Shown: in pieces, positions 45,007 through 53,432 of the stretch | How positions within the stretch are numbered: the stretch's first letter is position 1 | Layout of the letters: the number at the start of each line of letters is the position of its first letter | Assembly (NCBI RefSeq): GCF_001517585.1 | Contig: NZ_FBYC01000004.1 | Location: 2,313,501 to 2,377,500 of the forward strand | Direction: 5' to 3' | Length of the DNA: 64,000 bases | Origin: Roseibaca calidilacus | GTDB taxonomy: Bacteria > Pseudomonadota > Alphaproteobacteria > Rhodobacterales > Rhodobacteraceae | Position numbers and translations under genes: made by a program | Notes under the pieces: model-generated | The model's input: the letters and a program-made list of their open reading frames with translations, nothing else | Databases searched by the model: none | Told to the model about the DNA's origin: nothing

Positions 45007-45600
45007 ATGCCCCCTCCCCCCCGTGCATGGCAGCGCATGCTGTCTGGTCGCAGGCTGGACCTGCTGGACCCGACGCCCGTAGACATCGAAATAGAGGACA
45101 TCGCCCATGGCCTTGCCTTTGTCCCGCGCTGGAACGGGCAGACCAAGGGTGACTGGCCCTATTCCGTGGCTGAACATTCGCTGCTGGTGGAACGGATTTT
45201 CACACGCGCGGGCAAAGCACCGGAACCGCGCTGGCAATTGGCAGCCCTGCTGCATGACGCGCCGGAATATGTGATCGGGGACATGATTTCGCCGGTCAAG
45301 GCCGCGGTTGGCCCGGATTACGGCGCGCTAGATGCGCGCCTGAGCGCCGCGATCCACATTCGGTTCGGTCTGCCTGCCGCGCTGCCCATGGCCATTAAAC
45401 GCCGCATCAAAGCGGCGGATAAAGTGTCGGCATGGCTGGAAGCCACGCAAATCGCCGGATTTTCGGAACCAGAAGCCAACCGTTTTTTCGGCCGCCCCGA
45501 TGCGGCCGTGCTGCAAGGTCTGTCGCTGGACCTGACACCGCCCGCCGATGCGCGGGCACGCTTTCTGGCGCGCCACGCGGAATTGCTGGCGCAGCTTTAG
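45007..45600 (+). CDS. HD-domain phosphohydrolase (YfbR-like)
   Basis: 197 residues. HD superfamily metal ligands: His in [10 protein letters not shown], His-Asp in [16 protein letters not shown], and a later Asp in [16 protein letters not shown]. The sequence resembles YfbR-type 5'-deoxynucleotidases, but the family includes uncharacterised hydrolases. ATG 45007 has AAAGGA 6 bases upstream. Its TAG overlaps the stop of the convergent dnaJ gene by four bases. Confidence 0.88.
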   Translation: MPPPPRAWQRMLSGRRLDLLDPTPVDIEIEDIAHGLAFVPRWNGQTKGDWPYSVAEHSLLVERIFTRAGKAPEPRWQLAALLHDAPEYVIGDMISPVKAAVGPDYGALDARLSAAIHIRFGLPAALPMAIKRRIKAADKVSAWLEATQIAGFSEPEANRFFGRPDAAVLQGLSLDLTPPADARARFLARHAELLAQL

Positions 45601-46754
45601 CCCTTCATCCCGTCCCAGAACCCCTTGACCTTGTCAAAGAACGAGTTGGACTCGGGATTATTTTCGGCGCTGAGCTTCTCGAATTCTTCCAAAAGCTCTT
45701 TTTGCCGTGCGGTCAGGTTTACCGGTGTTTCTACGGCCAGTTCAATCAGCATATCCCCGTGGCCCGCCCCGCGCAAAGCCGGCATCCCTTTGCCGCGCAA
45801 GCGCATCTGGCGGCCCGACTGACTGCCCGCTGGCACCTTCACGCGCGAACGGCCACCGTCAATGGTCGGCACCTCAACCTCGCCGCCCAGGGCGGCACGG
45901 GTCACGCTAACGGGCACGCGACAGAACAGCGTCGTTGCGTCGCGCTTGAACAGCGCGTGTTCAGCGACGTTTACGAAGATATACAAATCCCCCGCGGGCC
46001 CGCCGCGCAGGCCCGCTTCGCCTTCGCCGGACAGGCGAATGCGGGTGCCGGTTTCCACGCCGGCCGGGATGTTCACCGACAGATTAGCCTCTTTTTCCTT
46101 GCGCCCCGCGCCACCGCACGCCTTGCACGGGTTCTTGACGATTTGGCCCGCACCGCCGCAGGTCGGGCAGGTGCGTTCCACCGTAAAGAAGCCCTGCTGC
46201 GCGCGCACCTTGCCCATGCCCGAACAGGTCGGGCAGGTAACAGGTTCTGCACCGCCCTCTGCGCCGCTGCCGTGACAGCTGTCGCATTCCGACAGGCGCG
46301 GCACGCGGATGGTCTTGCGGGTGCCCGCATACGCCTCTTCCAGCGTGATCCGCATGTTATAGCGCAGGTCGGAGCCGCGGCTTGCACGCGAACGGCCACC
46401 ACCGCCACGCCCGCCGACGAAATCGCCGAACAGGTCTTCGAAGACATCGGAAAAGGCACTGGCGAAATCGCCATTGCCGCCACCAAAACCCGGATGGCCG
46501 CCGCCACGCTGCCCGGCACCCATACCGCCATCGAACGCGGCATGGCCGTAACGGTCATAGGCCGCTTTGCGTTCCGGGTCTTTCAGCGCATCATAGGCTT
46601 CGTTGATTTCCTTGAACTGCGCTTCGGCATTGGGGTTATCGGAATTGCGGTCGGGGTGCAGTTCCTTGGCCTTCTTGCGATAGGCTTTCTTGATCTCGTC
46701 CGCCGATGCGGACCGGCTGACACCCAGCAGGTCGTAGAAATCTGGCTTGGCCAT
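45597..46754 (-). CDS. dnaJ: Chaperone protein DnaJ
   Basis: 385 residues, full-length class A Hsp40. J-domain with the HPD motif at residues 33-35 ([11 protein letters not shown]); Gly/Phe-rich linker ([18 protein letters not shown]); zinc domain with four CxxCxGxG repeats ([41 protein letters not shown]); C-terminal substrate-binding domains and dimerisation tail. It delivers clients to DnaK and stimulates its ATPase. It lies 71 bases downstream of dnaK in the standard dnaK-dnaJ operon. Confidence 0.97.
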   Translation of the reverse strand: MAKPDFYDLLGVSRSASADEIKKAYRKKAKELHPDRNSDNPNAEAQFKEINEAYDALKDPERKAAYDRYGHAAFDGGMGAGQRGGGHPGFGGGNGDFASAFSDVFEDLFGDFVGGRGGGGRSRASRGSDLRYNMRITLEEAYAGTRKTIRVPRLSECDSCHGSGAEGGAEPVTCPTCSGMGKVRAQQGFFTVERTCPTCGGAGQIVKNPCKACGGAGRKEKEANLSVNIPAGVETGTRIRLSGEGEAGLRGGPAGDLYIFVNVAEHALFKRDATTLFCRVPVSVTRAALGGEVEVPTIDGGRSRVKVPAGSQSGRQMRLRGKGMPALRGAGHGDMLIELAVETPVNLTARQKELLEEFEKLSAENNPESNSFFDKVKGFWDGMKG

Positions 46755-46825
46755 GGCTGTGGGCTCCGAACACGGGGACCGGCCCGACCCTAGTCAGACC
46801 GGTCCTGTTTGCTTAGCGGACAGGC

Positions 46826-48742
46826 TTACTTGCGCTTGTCGTCTTCAAGGTCTTCGAAATCGGCATCGACGATGTCTTCGTCCACCTCGCGCGGGCCATC
46901 ATCATCCGACGCATCCGCACCTTCGGCCTTTTCAGCCTGCGCCTTGTAGATCGCCTCGCCCAGTTTCATCGACGCTTCGGTCACGTTCTGGATGCCGGAC
47001 TTGATCTTGCCCGCATCTTCGCCTTCCAGCGTGTCTTTCAGCGCGACAATGGCCAGTTCAATCGCCTCGACCGTGGTCGGGTCCACCTTGTCCTTGTATT
47101 CCTCAAGCGATTTCTCGGTCGAGTGGATCAGGCTTTCCGCTTGGTTCTTGGCTTCAACCAGTTCACGACGCTTCTTGTCGGCTTCGGCATTTGCCTCTGC
47201 GTCTCGCACCATCTGTTCAATATCCGCATCCGACAACCCGCCAGAGGCTTGGATCGTGATCTTCTGCTCGCGGCCCGTGCCCTTGTCCTTGGCGGACACG
47301 TTCACGATGCCGTTCGCGTCAATATCGAAGGTCACTTCAATCTGCGGCATACCGCGCGGCGCGGGCGGAATTTCTTCCAAGTTGAACTGGCCCAACATCT
47401 TGTTGTCTGCGGCCATTTCACGCTCGCCCTGGAACACGCGGATGGTCACGGCGTTCTGGTTGTCCTCTGCGGTGCTGAACACCTGCGACTTCTTGGTCGG
47501 GATGGTCGTGTTGCGGTCGATCAGGCGGGTAAACACACCGCCCAAGGTCTCGATGCCCAAGCTCAGCGGCGTCACGTCCAGCAGGACCACATCCTTCACG
47601 TCGCCTTGCAACACACCCGCCTGAATGGCGGCACCCATGGCCACCACTTCGTCGGGGTTCACACCCTTATGCGGTTCCTTGCCGAAGAAGCTGGTCACTT
47701 CTTCGATCACCTTGGGCATACGGGTCATACCGCCGACCAAGATCACCTCGTCAATGTCACCCTTGGACAGGCCCGCATCTTTCAGCGCTGCGGCGCAAGG
47801 CTTCAGAGAGTTCTTGATAAGGTCGCCCACCAGCGATTCCAGCTTGGCGCGGGTCAGCTTCATGACCAAGTGCAGCGGCTGGCCGGTGTTCTTGTCCATC
47901 GAGATGAACGGCTGGTTGATTTCCGTCTGCTGCGACGAGGACAGTTCAATCTTCGCCTTTTCTGCCGCTTCCTTCAGGCGCTGAAGCGCCATCTTGTCGG
48001 CGGTCAGATCGACCCCGTTCTCTTTCTTGAACTCGGTTGCAAGGTAGTTGACGATCCGCATGTCGAAATCTTCACCACCAAGGAACGTGTCCCCGTTGGT
48101 CGATTTCACTTCGAACAACCCGTCGTCGATTTCCAGAATGGTAATGTCGAACGTGCCGCCACCAAGGTCATAAACCGCGATGGTCTTGCTGTCTTTCTTG
48201 TCCAGACCATAGGCCAACGCGGCAGCGGTCGGTTCGTTGATAATGCGCAACACTTCCAGACCGGCGATTTTACCGGCGTCTTTGGTGGCTTGGCGCTGCG
48301 CGTCGTTGAAATAGGCGGGCACGGTGATGACCGCTTGCGTGACCTTCTCGCCCAGATAGCTTTCGGCGGTTTCCTTCATCTTTTGCAGAATGAAGGCCGA
48401 CACTTGGCTGGGGCTATATTTCTCGCCGCGCGCTTCGACCCATGCATCGCCATTGCCGCCGTTGACGATGGCATAGGGCACAAGGTTCTTGTCCTTCTCG
48501 ACCTCTGCATCGGTCAGGCGGCGCCCGATCAGACGCTTGACGGCGAAGACGGTGTTTGTGGGGTTGGTCACCGCTTGGCGCTTTGCGGGCTGGCCGACAA
48601 GGCGCTCATCTTCCGTAAACGCCACGATGGACGGCGTGGTGCGCGCGCCTTCCGCGTTTTCGATAACGCGGGCTTGGCTACCATCCATGATGGCAACGCA
48701 AGAGTTGGTTGTTCCAAGGTCGATCCCGATGACTTTGGCCAT
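46826..48742 (-). CDS. dnaK: Chaperone protein DnaK (Hsp70)
   Basis: 638 residues from ATG 48742, the canonical length. ATPase domain: [51 protein letters not shown] and [17 protein letters not shown]. Substrate-binding domain with [19 protein letters not shown]; helical lid, and the acidic C-terminal tail ending EDDKRK. The longer upstream frame has no DnaK similarity. A sigma-70-like promoter is visible upstream; no CIRCE inverted repeat was seen. Confidence 0.98.
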   Translation of the reverse strand: MAKVIGIDLGTTNSCVAIMDGSQARVIENAEGARTTPSIVAFTEDERLVGQPAKRQAVTNPTNTVFAVKRLIGRRLTDAEVEKDKNLVPYAIVNGGNGDAWVEARGEKYSPSQVSAFILQKMKETAESYLGEKVTQAVITVPAYFNDAQRQATKDAGKIAGLEVLRIINEPTAAALAYGLDKKDSKTIAVYDLGGGTFDITILEIDDGLFEVKSTNGDTFLGGEDFDMRIVNYLATEFKKENGVDLTADKMALQRLKEAAEKAKIELSSSQQTEINQPFISMDKNTGQPLHLVMKLTRAKLESLVGDLIKNSLKPCAAALKDAGLSKGDIDEVILVGGMTRMPKVIEEVTSFFGKEPHKGVNPDEVVAMGAAIQAGVLQGDVKDVVLLDVTPLSLGIETLGGVFTRLIDRNTTIPTKKSQVFSTAEDNQNAVTIRVFQGEREMAADNKMLGQFNLEEIPPAPRGMPQIEVTFDIDANGIVNVSAKDKGTGREQKITIQASGGLSDADIEQMVRDAEANAEADKKRRELVEAKNQAESLIHSTEKSLEEYKDKVDPTTVEAIELAIVALKDTLEGEDAGKIKSGIQNVTEASMKLGEAIYKAQAEKAEGADASDDDGPREVDEDIVDADFEDLEDDKRK

Positions 48743-48833
48743 ATGCTTCATCCTCTTCTTCAAGCGATGGGGCAAAGAGGTCCGACGCGGCCCCTGCTTG
48801 CCCGAATGTCTGCCCATCTGGGCGGTTGAGGCG

Positions 48834-48862
48834 TATATAGGAAGGGTCCGTGGGGCCTGCAA
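48834..48862 (-). promoter_or_regulatory. Candidate promoter for dnaK-dnaJ
   Basis: On the minus strand, TTGCAG (48862-48857), a 17-base spacer and TATATA (48839-48834). It sits 92 bases before the DnaK start, downstream of the M3 peptidase stop. Sigma-32 elements (CTTGAA/CCCCAT) occur closer to the gene but in the wrong order. Confidence 0.55.
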
Positions 48863-48900
48863 CCGTCACAGCTTTGTGAAATTTGCCTAAGCATGTAAAA

Positions 48901-50907
48901 TTATGCCGCCAGCCCGCGCCCCCGCAGCAGCGCATCCACCCCCGGCATACGGCCCCGGAAGGCGGTGTAAAGCGCCTCGGCCTCTTTGCTGCCACCGGCG
49001 GACAGGATAAAGCGTTCCAGCTTGCCGGCCGTTTCCGGGTCGAACGCATCGCCCGCCTCAACGAAAGCATCGAAGGCGTCAGCATCCATCACTTCGGACC
49101 ACATGTAGCTGTAATAGCCGCTGGAATAGCCGTCGCCCGCAAACACATGCGCGAAATGCGGGGTCGCGTGGCGCATCCGAATGGCTTGGGGCATGCCCAA
49201 AGCGTCCAGCACTTCGGCCTGTTTTTGCATCGGGTCAGAAGGCGGCGGGCCTGCGTGAAATTCCAGATCCACCATGGCAGAGGCGACATATTCGACGGTC
49301 GAAAACCCTTGGTCGAAATTCTGCGCACCCAGCAGGCGTTCCAGCAGATCCTGCGGCATCGGTTCACCCGTTGTCACATGGCGGGCGTGCTGCGCCAGCA
49401 CTTCGGGCACCTCCAGCCAATGTTCGTAAAGCTGGCTGGGCAATTCCACGAAATCGCGGGCCACCGACGTGCCGGAAATAAAGCCATGCGTCACATCCGA
49501 CAACATCTGATGCAGCGCATGGCCAAATTCATGAAACAGCGTGCGCGCGTCGTCATAGGACAAAAGCGCCGGGTCGCCCTTGGCGAAGTTGCAGATATTG
49601 ACAACGATTGGCCGCACATCGCCGCCCAGTTTGCGCTGGCTGCGCATGGTTGAACACCACGCCCCCGACCGCTTGGACCCGCGCGCGAAATAGTCACCGA
49701 TGAACACGGCCATGTGGCGGCCTGCGCGCGTAACCTCCCACGCGCGGGCGTCGGGGTGGTAAAGAGGCACGTCGAGGGCGCGGAACTCCAGCCCGAACAG
49801 GCGGTGCGCGCAGTCAAAGGCCGCGGCGATCATGTTGTCTAGGCTTAGATATGGCTTCAGCGCCGCCTCATCCAGATCATGTTCGGCGCGGCGCAGCTTT
49901 TCCGCGTAATAGCGCCAATCCCACGGCTGCAAGGGGCTAGGCTGGCCATCGGCGTGCAGCATCGCTTCCAGCTTTTCGGCATCCGCCACCGCCTTGGCGC
50001 GCGCGGGCGTCCAGACCTGCATTAGCAAATCGCGCACCGCCTGCGGAGTGCCAGCCATTTCGGTTTCCAGCTTGTAATCGGCAAACGTATTATAGCCCAA
50101 AAGCTTGGCGCGCTCGGCGCGCAGGGCCAGCACCTCTGCGGCGATGGCGCGGTTGTCAGTCGCCCCGCCATTTGCACCGCGCGCCGCCCAAGCGGTATAG
50201 GCCCGCTCGCGCAGGTCGCGGCGGGTCGAGAATTGCAAGAACGGCACGATCAGCGAGCGTGACAATGTGATGACATGTCCGCTCAATCCACGCTCTTCTG
50301 CCGCCGCGCGAGCACTTGCGACCACGAAATCCGGCAAACCCGACAGATCATCGACCGGCATGACCCAATCGCGTTCATCCGCCAGCAGGTTTTGGGTGAA
50401 TTGCGTGCCAAGACTGGCCAAGCGCGATTTCACTTCTGTCAGCCGCGCGGCTGCGTCCCCCTGAAGCGCCGCTCCTGCACGCAAGAACATGCGCCGATAC
50501 AGCATCAGCACGCGGTCTTGTTCGGGATCCAGCCCCAGCGTATCGCGCGCGGCCCAGAGCGCCTCTATCCGGTCGAACAGCGCGCGGTTGTTGATGATCT
50601 CGGACGAATAGGCCGACAGCTTGGGCGATAGATCACGCTGCAAGTCTTCGCGCGCGGGCGTGCTGTCCGCGCCCGCAAGGTTGAAAAACACACCCGCCAC
50701 GCGGTCCAACAGCGCATCCGCCTGTTCCATCGCTTCGATCGTGTTGGCGTAGCTGGGCGCCTCCGGGTTGTTGGCGATGGCCGCATAGGCTGCGCGCCCT
50801 TCGGCCATGGCGGCGTCGAAGGCGGGCGCAAAATGGTCATCCGTGATCTGCGCAAAAGGGGGCAGTTCGAAATCGCTGTGCCAGTCGGCCAGAAGCGGGT
50901 TGGTCAT
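48901..50907 (-). CDS. M3 family metallopeptidase (peptidyl-dipeptidase Dcp/oligopeptidase A type)
   Basis: 668 residues, no signal peptide. Zinc site HEFGHALH at residues 459-466 (TLFHEFGHALHQM), with the third ligand Glu about 25 residues later (FVELPSQLYEHW). The sequence around YSSGYYSYMWSEVMDADAF is the M3 substrate-binding region with catalytic Tyr/His. Such enzymes hydrolyse short oligopeptides in the cytosol. It is upstream of dnaK on the same strand, but a separate dnaK promoter lies between them. Dcp and OpdA types are not separable by motif alone. Confidence 0.93.
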   Translation of the reverse strand: MTNPLLADWHSDFELPPFAQITDDHFAPAFDAAMAEGRAAYAAIANNPEAPSYANTIEAMEQADALLDRVAGVFFNLAGADSTPAREDLQRDLSPKLSAYSSEIINNRALFDRIEALWAARDTLGLDPEQDRVLMLYRRMFLRAGAALQGDAAARLTEVKSRLASLGTQFTQNLLADERDWVMPVDDLSGLPDFVVASARAAAEERGLSGHVITLSRSLIVPFLQFSTRRDLRERAYTAWAARGANGGATDNRAIAAEVLALRAERAKLLGYNTFADYKLETEMAGTPQAVRDLLMQVWTPARAKAVADAEKLEAMLHADGQPSPLQPWDWRYYAEKLRRAEHDLDEAALKPYLSLDNMIAAAFDCAHRLFGLEFRALDVPLYHPDARAWEVTRAGRHMAVFIGDYFARGSKRSGAWCSTMRSQRKLGGDVRPIVVNICNFAKGDPALLSYDDARTLFHEFGHALHQMLSDVTHGFISGTSVARDFVELPSQLYEHWLEVPEVLAQHARHVTTGEPMPQDLLERLLGAQNFDQGFSTVEYVASAMVDLEFHAGPPPSDPMQKQAEVLDALGMPQAIRMRHATPHFAHVFAGDGYSSGYYSYMWSEVMDADAFDAFVEAGDAFDPETAGKLERFILSAGGSKEAEALYTAFRGRMPGVDALLRGRGLAA

Positions 50908-50963
50908 GATCGGCCCTTTTCATGCTTGGGTGCCGCACAAGCTAGGGCCGATGCAAGCCGGGT

Positions 50964-52262
50964 TCAACGCGGTTCTTGCGCCTCTGTCTCTGCTTCTGCC
51001 GCTTCGGCTGCTGCCTCTGCCTCGGCTTCTGCATTCTCGACGGACCAGACCGCCGCTGCCTCTACCGCCACGGGCGAGGCCGAGGGCAGAACGCCAAGGT
51101 AGCTTTCGGTTTCTTCCGCCGTGGGTGCCGCACGCTGTGTCATGCGGTATAGGGCATAGAGCGCAATCGCCCCGAAGGCCGCCGCCTGCACGAACCAAAA
51201 GCTCATCGCGCCGAAATGCTCCATCGCGGCACCTATCACCAATGGGCCAAGGATGGCCCCCAATCCGAAGGTAAACACCAAGCCGCCCGACGCGGCGGCC
51301 ATATCCTCTGGCGCAAGGGTGTCATTGGTGTAGGCCAAAAACAGCGAATACAAAGGCGTCGCCACACCGCCTGCAAAAAATGCCGCGACCAGCATGTAGC
51401 TCACGCCCCCATTCGTGACAAAGCCCAAGGCACAAGCCCCAACCCCCAGCGCCGAGACAATGGCGATCAGCTTGCGCCGGTCCATACGGTCGGACAGCCA
51501 GCCAATCGGGTATTGCAATATCATCGCGCCGCCAAACAGCGTTGCGACCAGCAGCGCAATCTGATTGGCGCTTAGCCCAATTTCATTGCCGAACACCGCC
51601 GCCATGCCGGTTTGCGCGGCATAGCCCGCGCCCAGCAGGAAAATGCCCACCGTCCCAAGCGGAGAAGCCTCTAGCAGCGCACGCAACGACATGGGCCGCG
51701 ACACGTCGGCGGCGGGCACCGGTGTGGCCGACAGCAGGATCGGGCCAAAAGACACCGACACAAGGATTGACGCGCCAATAAACAGCGCCGGGCCCGCCGC
51801 GTCGCCCAGCGCCAAAAGCCCTTGCGCCCCAATAATGCCCATGGTCTGCGCGATCATATAGGCCGATAGCACCTTGCCCCGGTTTTCGTTGCTGGCGGCA
51901 TTGTTCAGCCAGCTTTCGGCGGCAACATAAATGCCCGACATGCAGAACCCGATCAGGATACGCAGGATCGTCCAGAACCATGGGTCCGCCAGCAGCGGAA
52001 AGGCGATCAGCGCCGCCGACATGAAACTGCCCAGCGCGGCAAAGACCCGCACATGCCCAACCCGGCGGATCAGCACCGGCGTATACCGCGCGCCCGAGAG
52101 GAAGCCCATGAAATAGCCAGAGGCCACGATGGACAATTCCAGCGCCGAGAAGCCCTCTACGCCGCCGCGCAGGCCGATCAGGGTAAAATGCATACCATTG
52201 CCCAGCATAATCAGGACAATGCCCAAAAGCAGCGCCCAGACGCCGGAGAACACCTGAAACAT
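50964..52262 (-). CDS. Major facilitator superfamily transporter with Ala/Glu-rich tail
   Basis: 432 residues, about twelve membrane spans. MFS motif A-like loops: GFLSGARYTPVLIRRVGH and YPIGWLSDRMDRRKLIAIVS. The sequence belongs to the YcaD/UMF-like group of exporters with unknown substrate (NNAASNENRGKVLSAYMIAQ is a recurrent loop). The last ~25 residues are an acidic Ala/Glu tail (AEAEAEAAAEAAEAETEAQ), probably cytoplasmic and disordered. Start ATG 52262. Located 56 bases downstream of the M3 peptidase start, same strand. Confidence 0.88.
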   Translation of the reverse strand: MFQVFSGVWALLLGIVLIMLGNGMHFTLIGLRGGVEGFSALELSIVASGYFMGFLSGARYTPVLIRRVGHVRVFAALGSFMSAALIAFPLLADPWFWTILRILIGFCMSGIYVAAESWLNNAASNENRGKVLSAYMIAQTMGIIGAQGLLALGDAAGPALFIGASILVSVSFGPILLSATPVPAADVSRPMSLRALLEASPLGTVGIFLLGAGYAAQTGMAAVFGNEIGLSANQIALLVATLFGGAMILQYPIGWLSDRMDRRKLIAIVSALGVGACALGFVTNGGVSYMLVAAFFAGGVATPLYSLFLAYTNDTLAPEDMAAASGGLVFTFGLGAILGPLVIGAAMEHFGAMSFWFVQAAAFGAIALYALYRMTQRAAPTAEETESYLGVLPSASPVAVEAAAVWSVENAEAEAEAAAEAAEAETEAQEPR

Positions 52263-52535
52263 GCAAGGAACCTTTCGCGCGATCTTGGGCCAGACCTAGC
52301 GCGGCACTTGGGGCATGACTAATGCTGCACCGCCGCATAAATGCCCGGAACCGACATGCGCGATGCGACTTTGCGGCACAGGGCCGCGCAAACGCCTTCG
52401 GGCAGGGGCACCGCACAAGGCCGCCTTTCGCGCAGCGCCAGTCGGTGGTTCGCGGCGGCGGAACCGGCAAAGCTTGTTGCGCATGGGGTCGATAGGTTAT
52501 GCCGCGACAAACACCACGGACCCAAAGGGAAAACC

Positions 52536-53429
52536 ATGCGCATTCTGTTCACCGGCGGCTCTGGCAAGGCAGGCCGCCACGCCATCGCCTATCTGCTGGA
52601 ACAGGGGCACCGGGTGCTGAACCTGGACCTGACCCCGCTGGACCTGCCGGGGGTGGACAACCGCATCGCGGACATCACCGATGCCGGGCAGATGTTCGAC
52701 GTGATGCACAGCTATGCGGGCTTTGACGAGTTGGACCCCGGCACAGGTGTGCCCCGCTTCGATGCCGTGGTGCATTTCGCCGCCGTGCCGCGCATCTTGC
52801 TGCGCAGCGACAACGAATGTTACCGCATCAACACCCAAGGCACCTATAACGTGCTGGATGCAGCGCTGAAAATGGGTGTGCGCAAGGTGATCTTCGCATC
52901 CTCCGAAACCACCTACGGCATCTGCTTTGCCGATGGCACCCGCAACCCCGACTACCTGCCGATAGACGAAGACCACCCCACCATCCCCGAAGACAGCTAC
53001 GCCATGTCCAAGGTCGTGAACGAGGTCACGGCGCGGTCGTTTCAGCGCCGGACAGGCGCCGATATTTACGGTCTGCGCATAAACAACGTGGTGGAGCCGC
53101 CTGAATATGCGCGCGATTTTCCGGGCTATGTGGCCAATCCCGCCAGCCGCAGGCGCAATATCTTCGCCTATATCGACGCGCGCGACTTGGGGCATATGGT
53201 GGACTGCTGCCTGCGCACAGACGGGTTGGGCTACGAAGTGTTCAACGTTGCCAATGACACGCATTCGGTGGGGATGACGACGGATGATCTGCTGGGCGCG
53301 TTTTACCCAGACGTGCCGGTGACGTGCCGCCTTGGGCCGGAAGAAAGCTTCTATTCCAACGCCAAGGCCAAGAAAATGCTGGGGTTTTCACCCCAGCATA
53401 ACGATTGGCGCAACCTGTTGGGCGGCTAG
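52536..53429 (+). CDS. NAD(P)-dependent epimerase/dehydratase
   Basis: 297 residues, extended short-chain dehydrogenase. N-terminal Rossmann motif FTGGSGKAGRHAIAYL (TGGxGxxG); catalytic Ser/Thr in FASSETTYGI and Tyr-Lys in DSYAMSKVVNE (YxxxK intact). Substrate unknown; similar proteins act on nucleotide sugars or on free sugars/uronates. ATG 52536 with AAAGGGA upstream; the longer frame lies in the promoter region. Convergent with the large flavoprotein gene, 3 bases apart. Confidence 0.87.
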   Translation: MRILFTGGSGKAGRHAIAYLLEQGHRVLNLDLTPLDLPGVDNRIADITDAGQMFDVMHSYAGFDELDPGTGVPRFDAVVHFAAVPRILLRSDNECYRINTQGTYNVLDAALKMGVRKVIFASSETTYGICFADGTRNPDYLPIDEDHPTIPEDSYAMSKVVNEVTARSFQRRTGADIYGLRINNVVEPPEYARDFPGYVANPASRRRNIFAYIDARDLGHMVDCCLRTDGLGYEVFNVANDTHSVGMTTDDLLGAFYPDVPVTCRLGPEESFYSNAKAKKMLGFSPQHNDWRNLLGG

Positions 53430-53432
53430 GGC

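Noticed and set aside
47123-48829. 568-codon open frame opposite dnaK
   Set aside because: Antisense to an unambiguous dnaK; no recognisable protein motifs.
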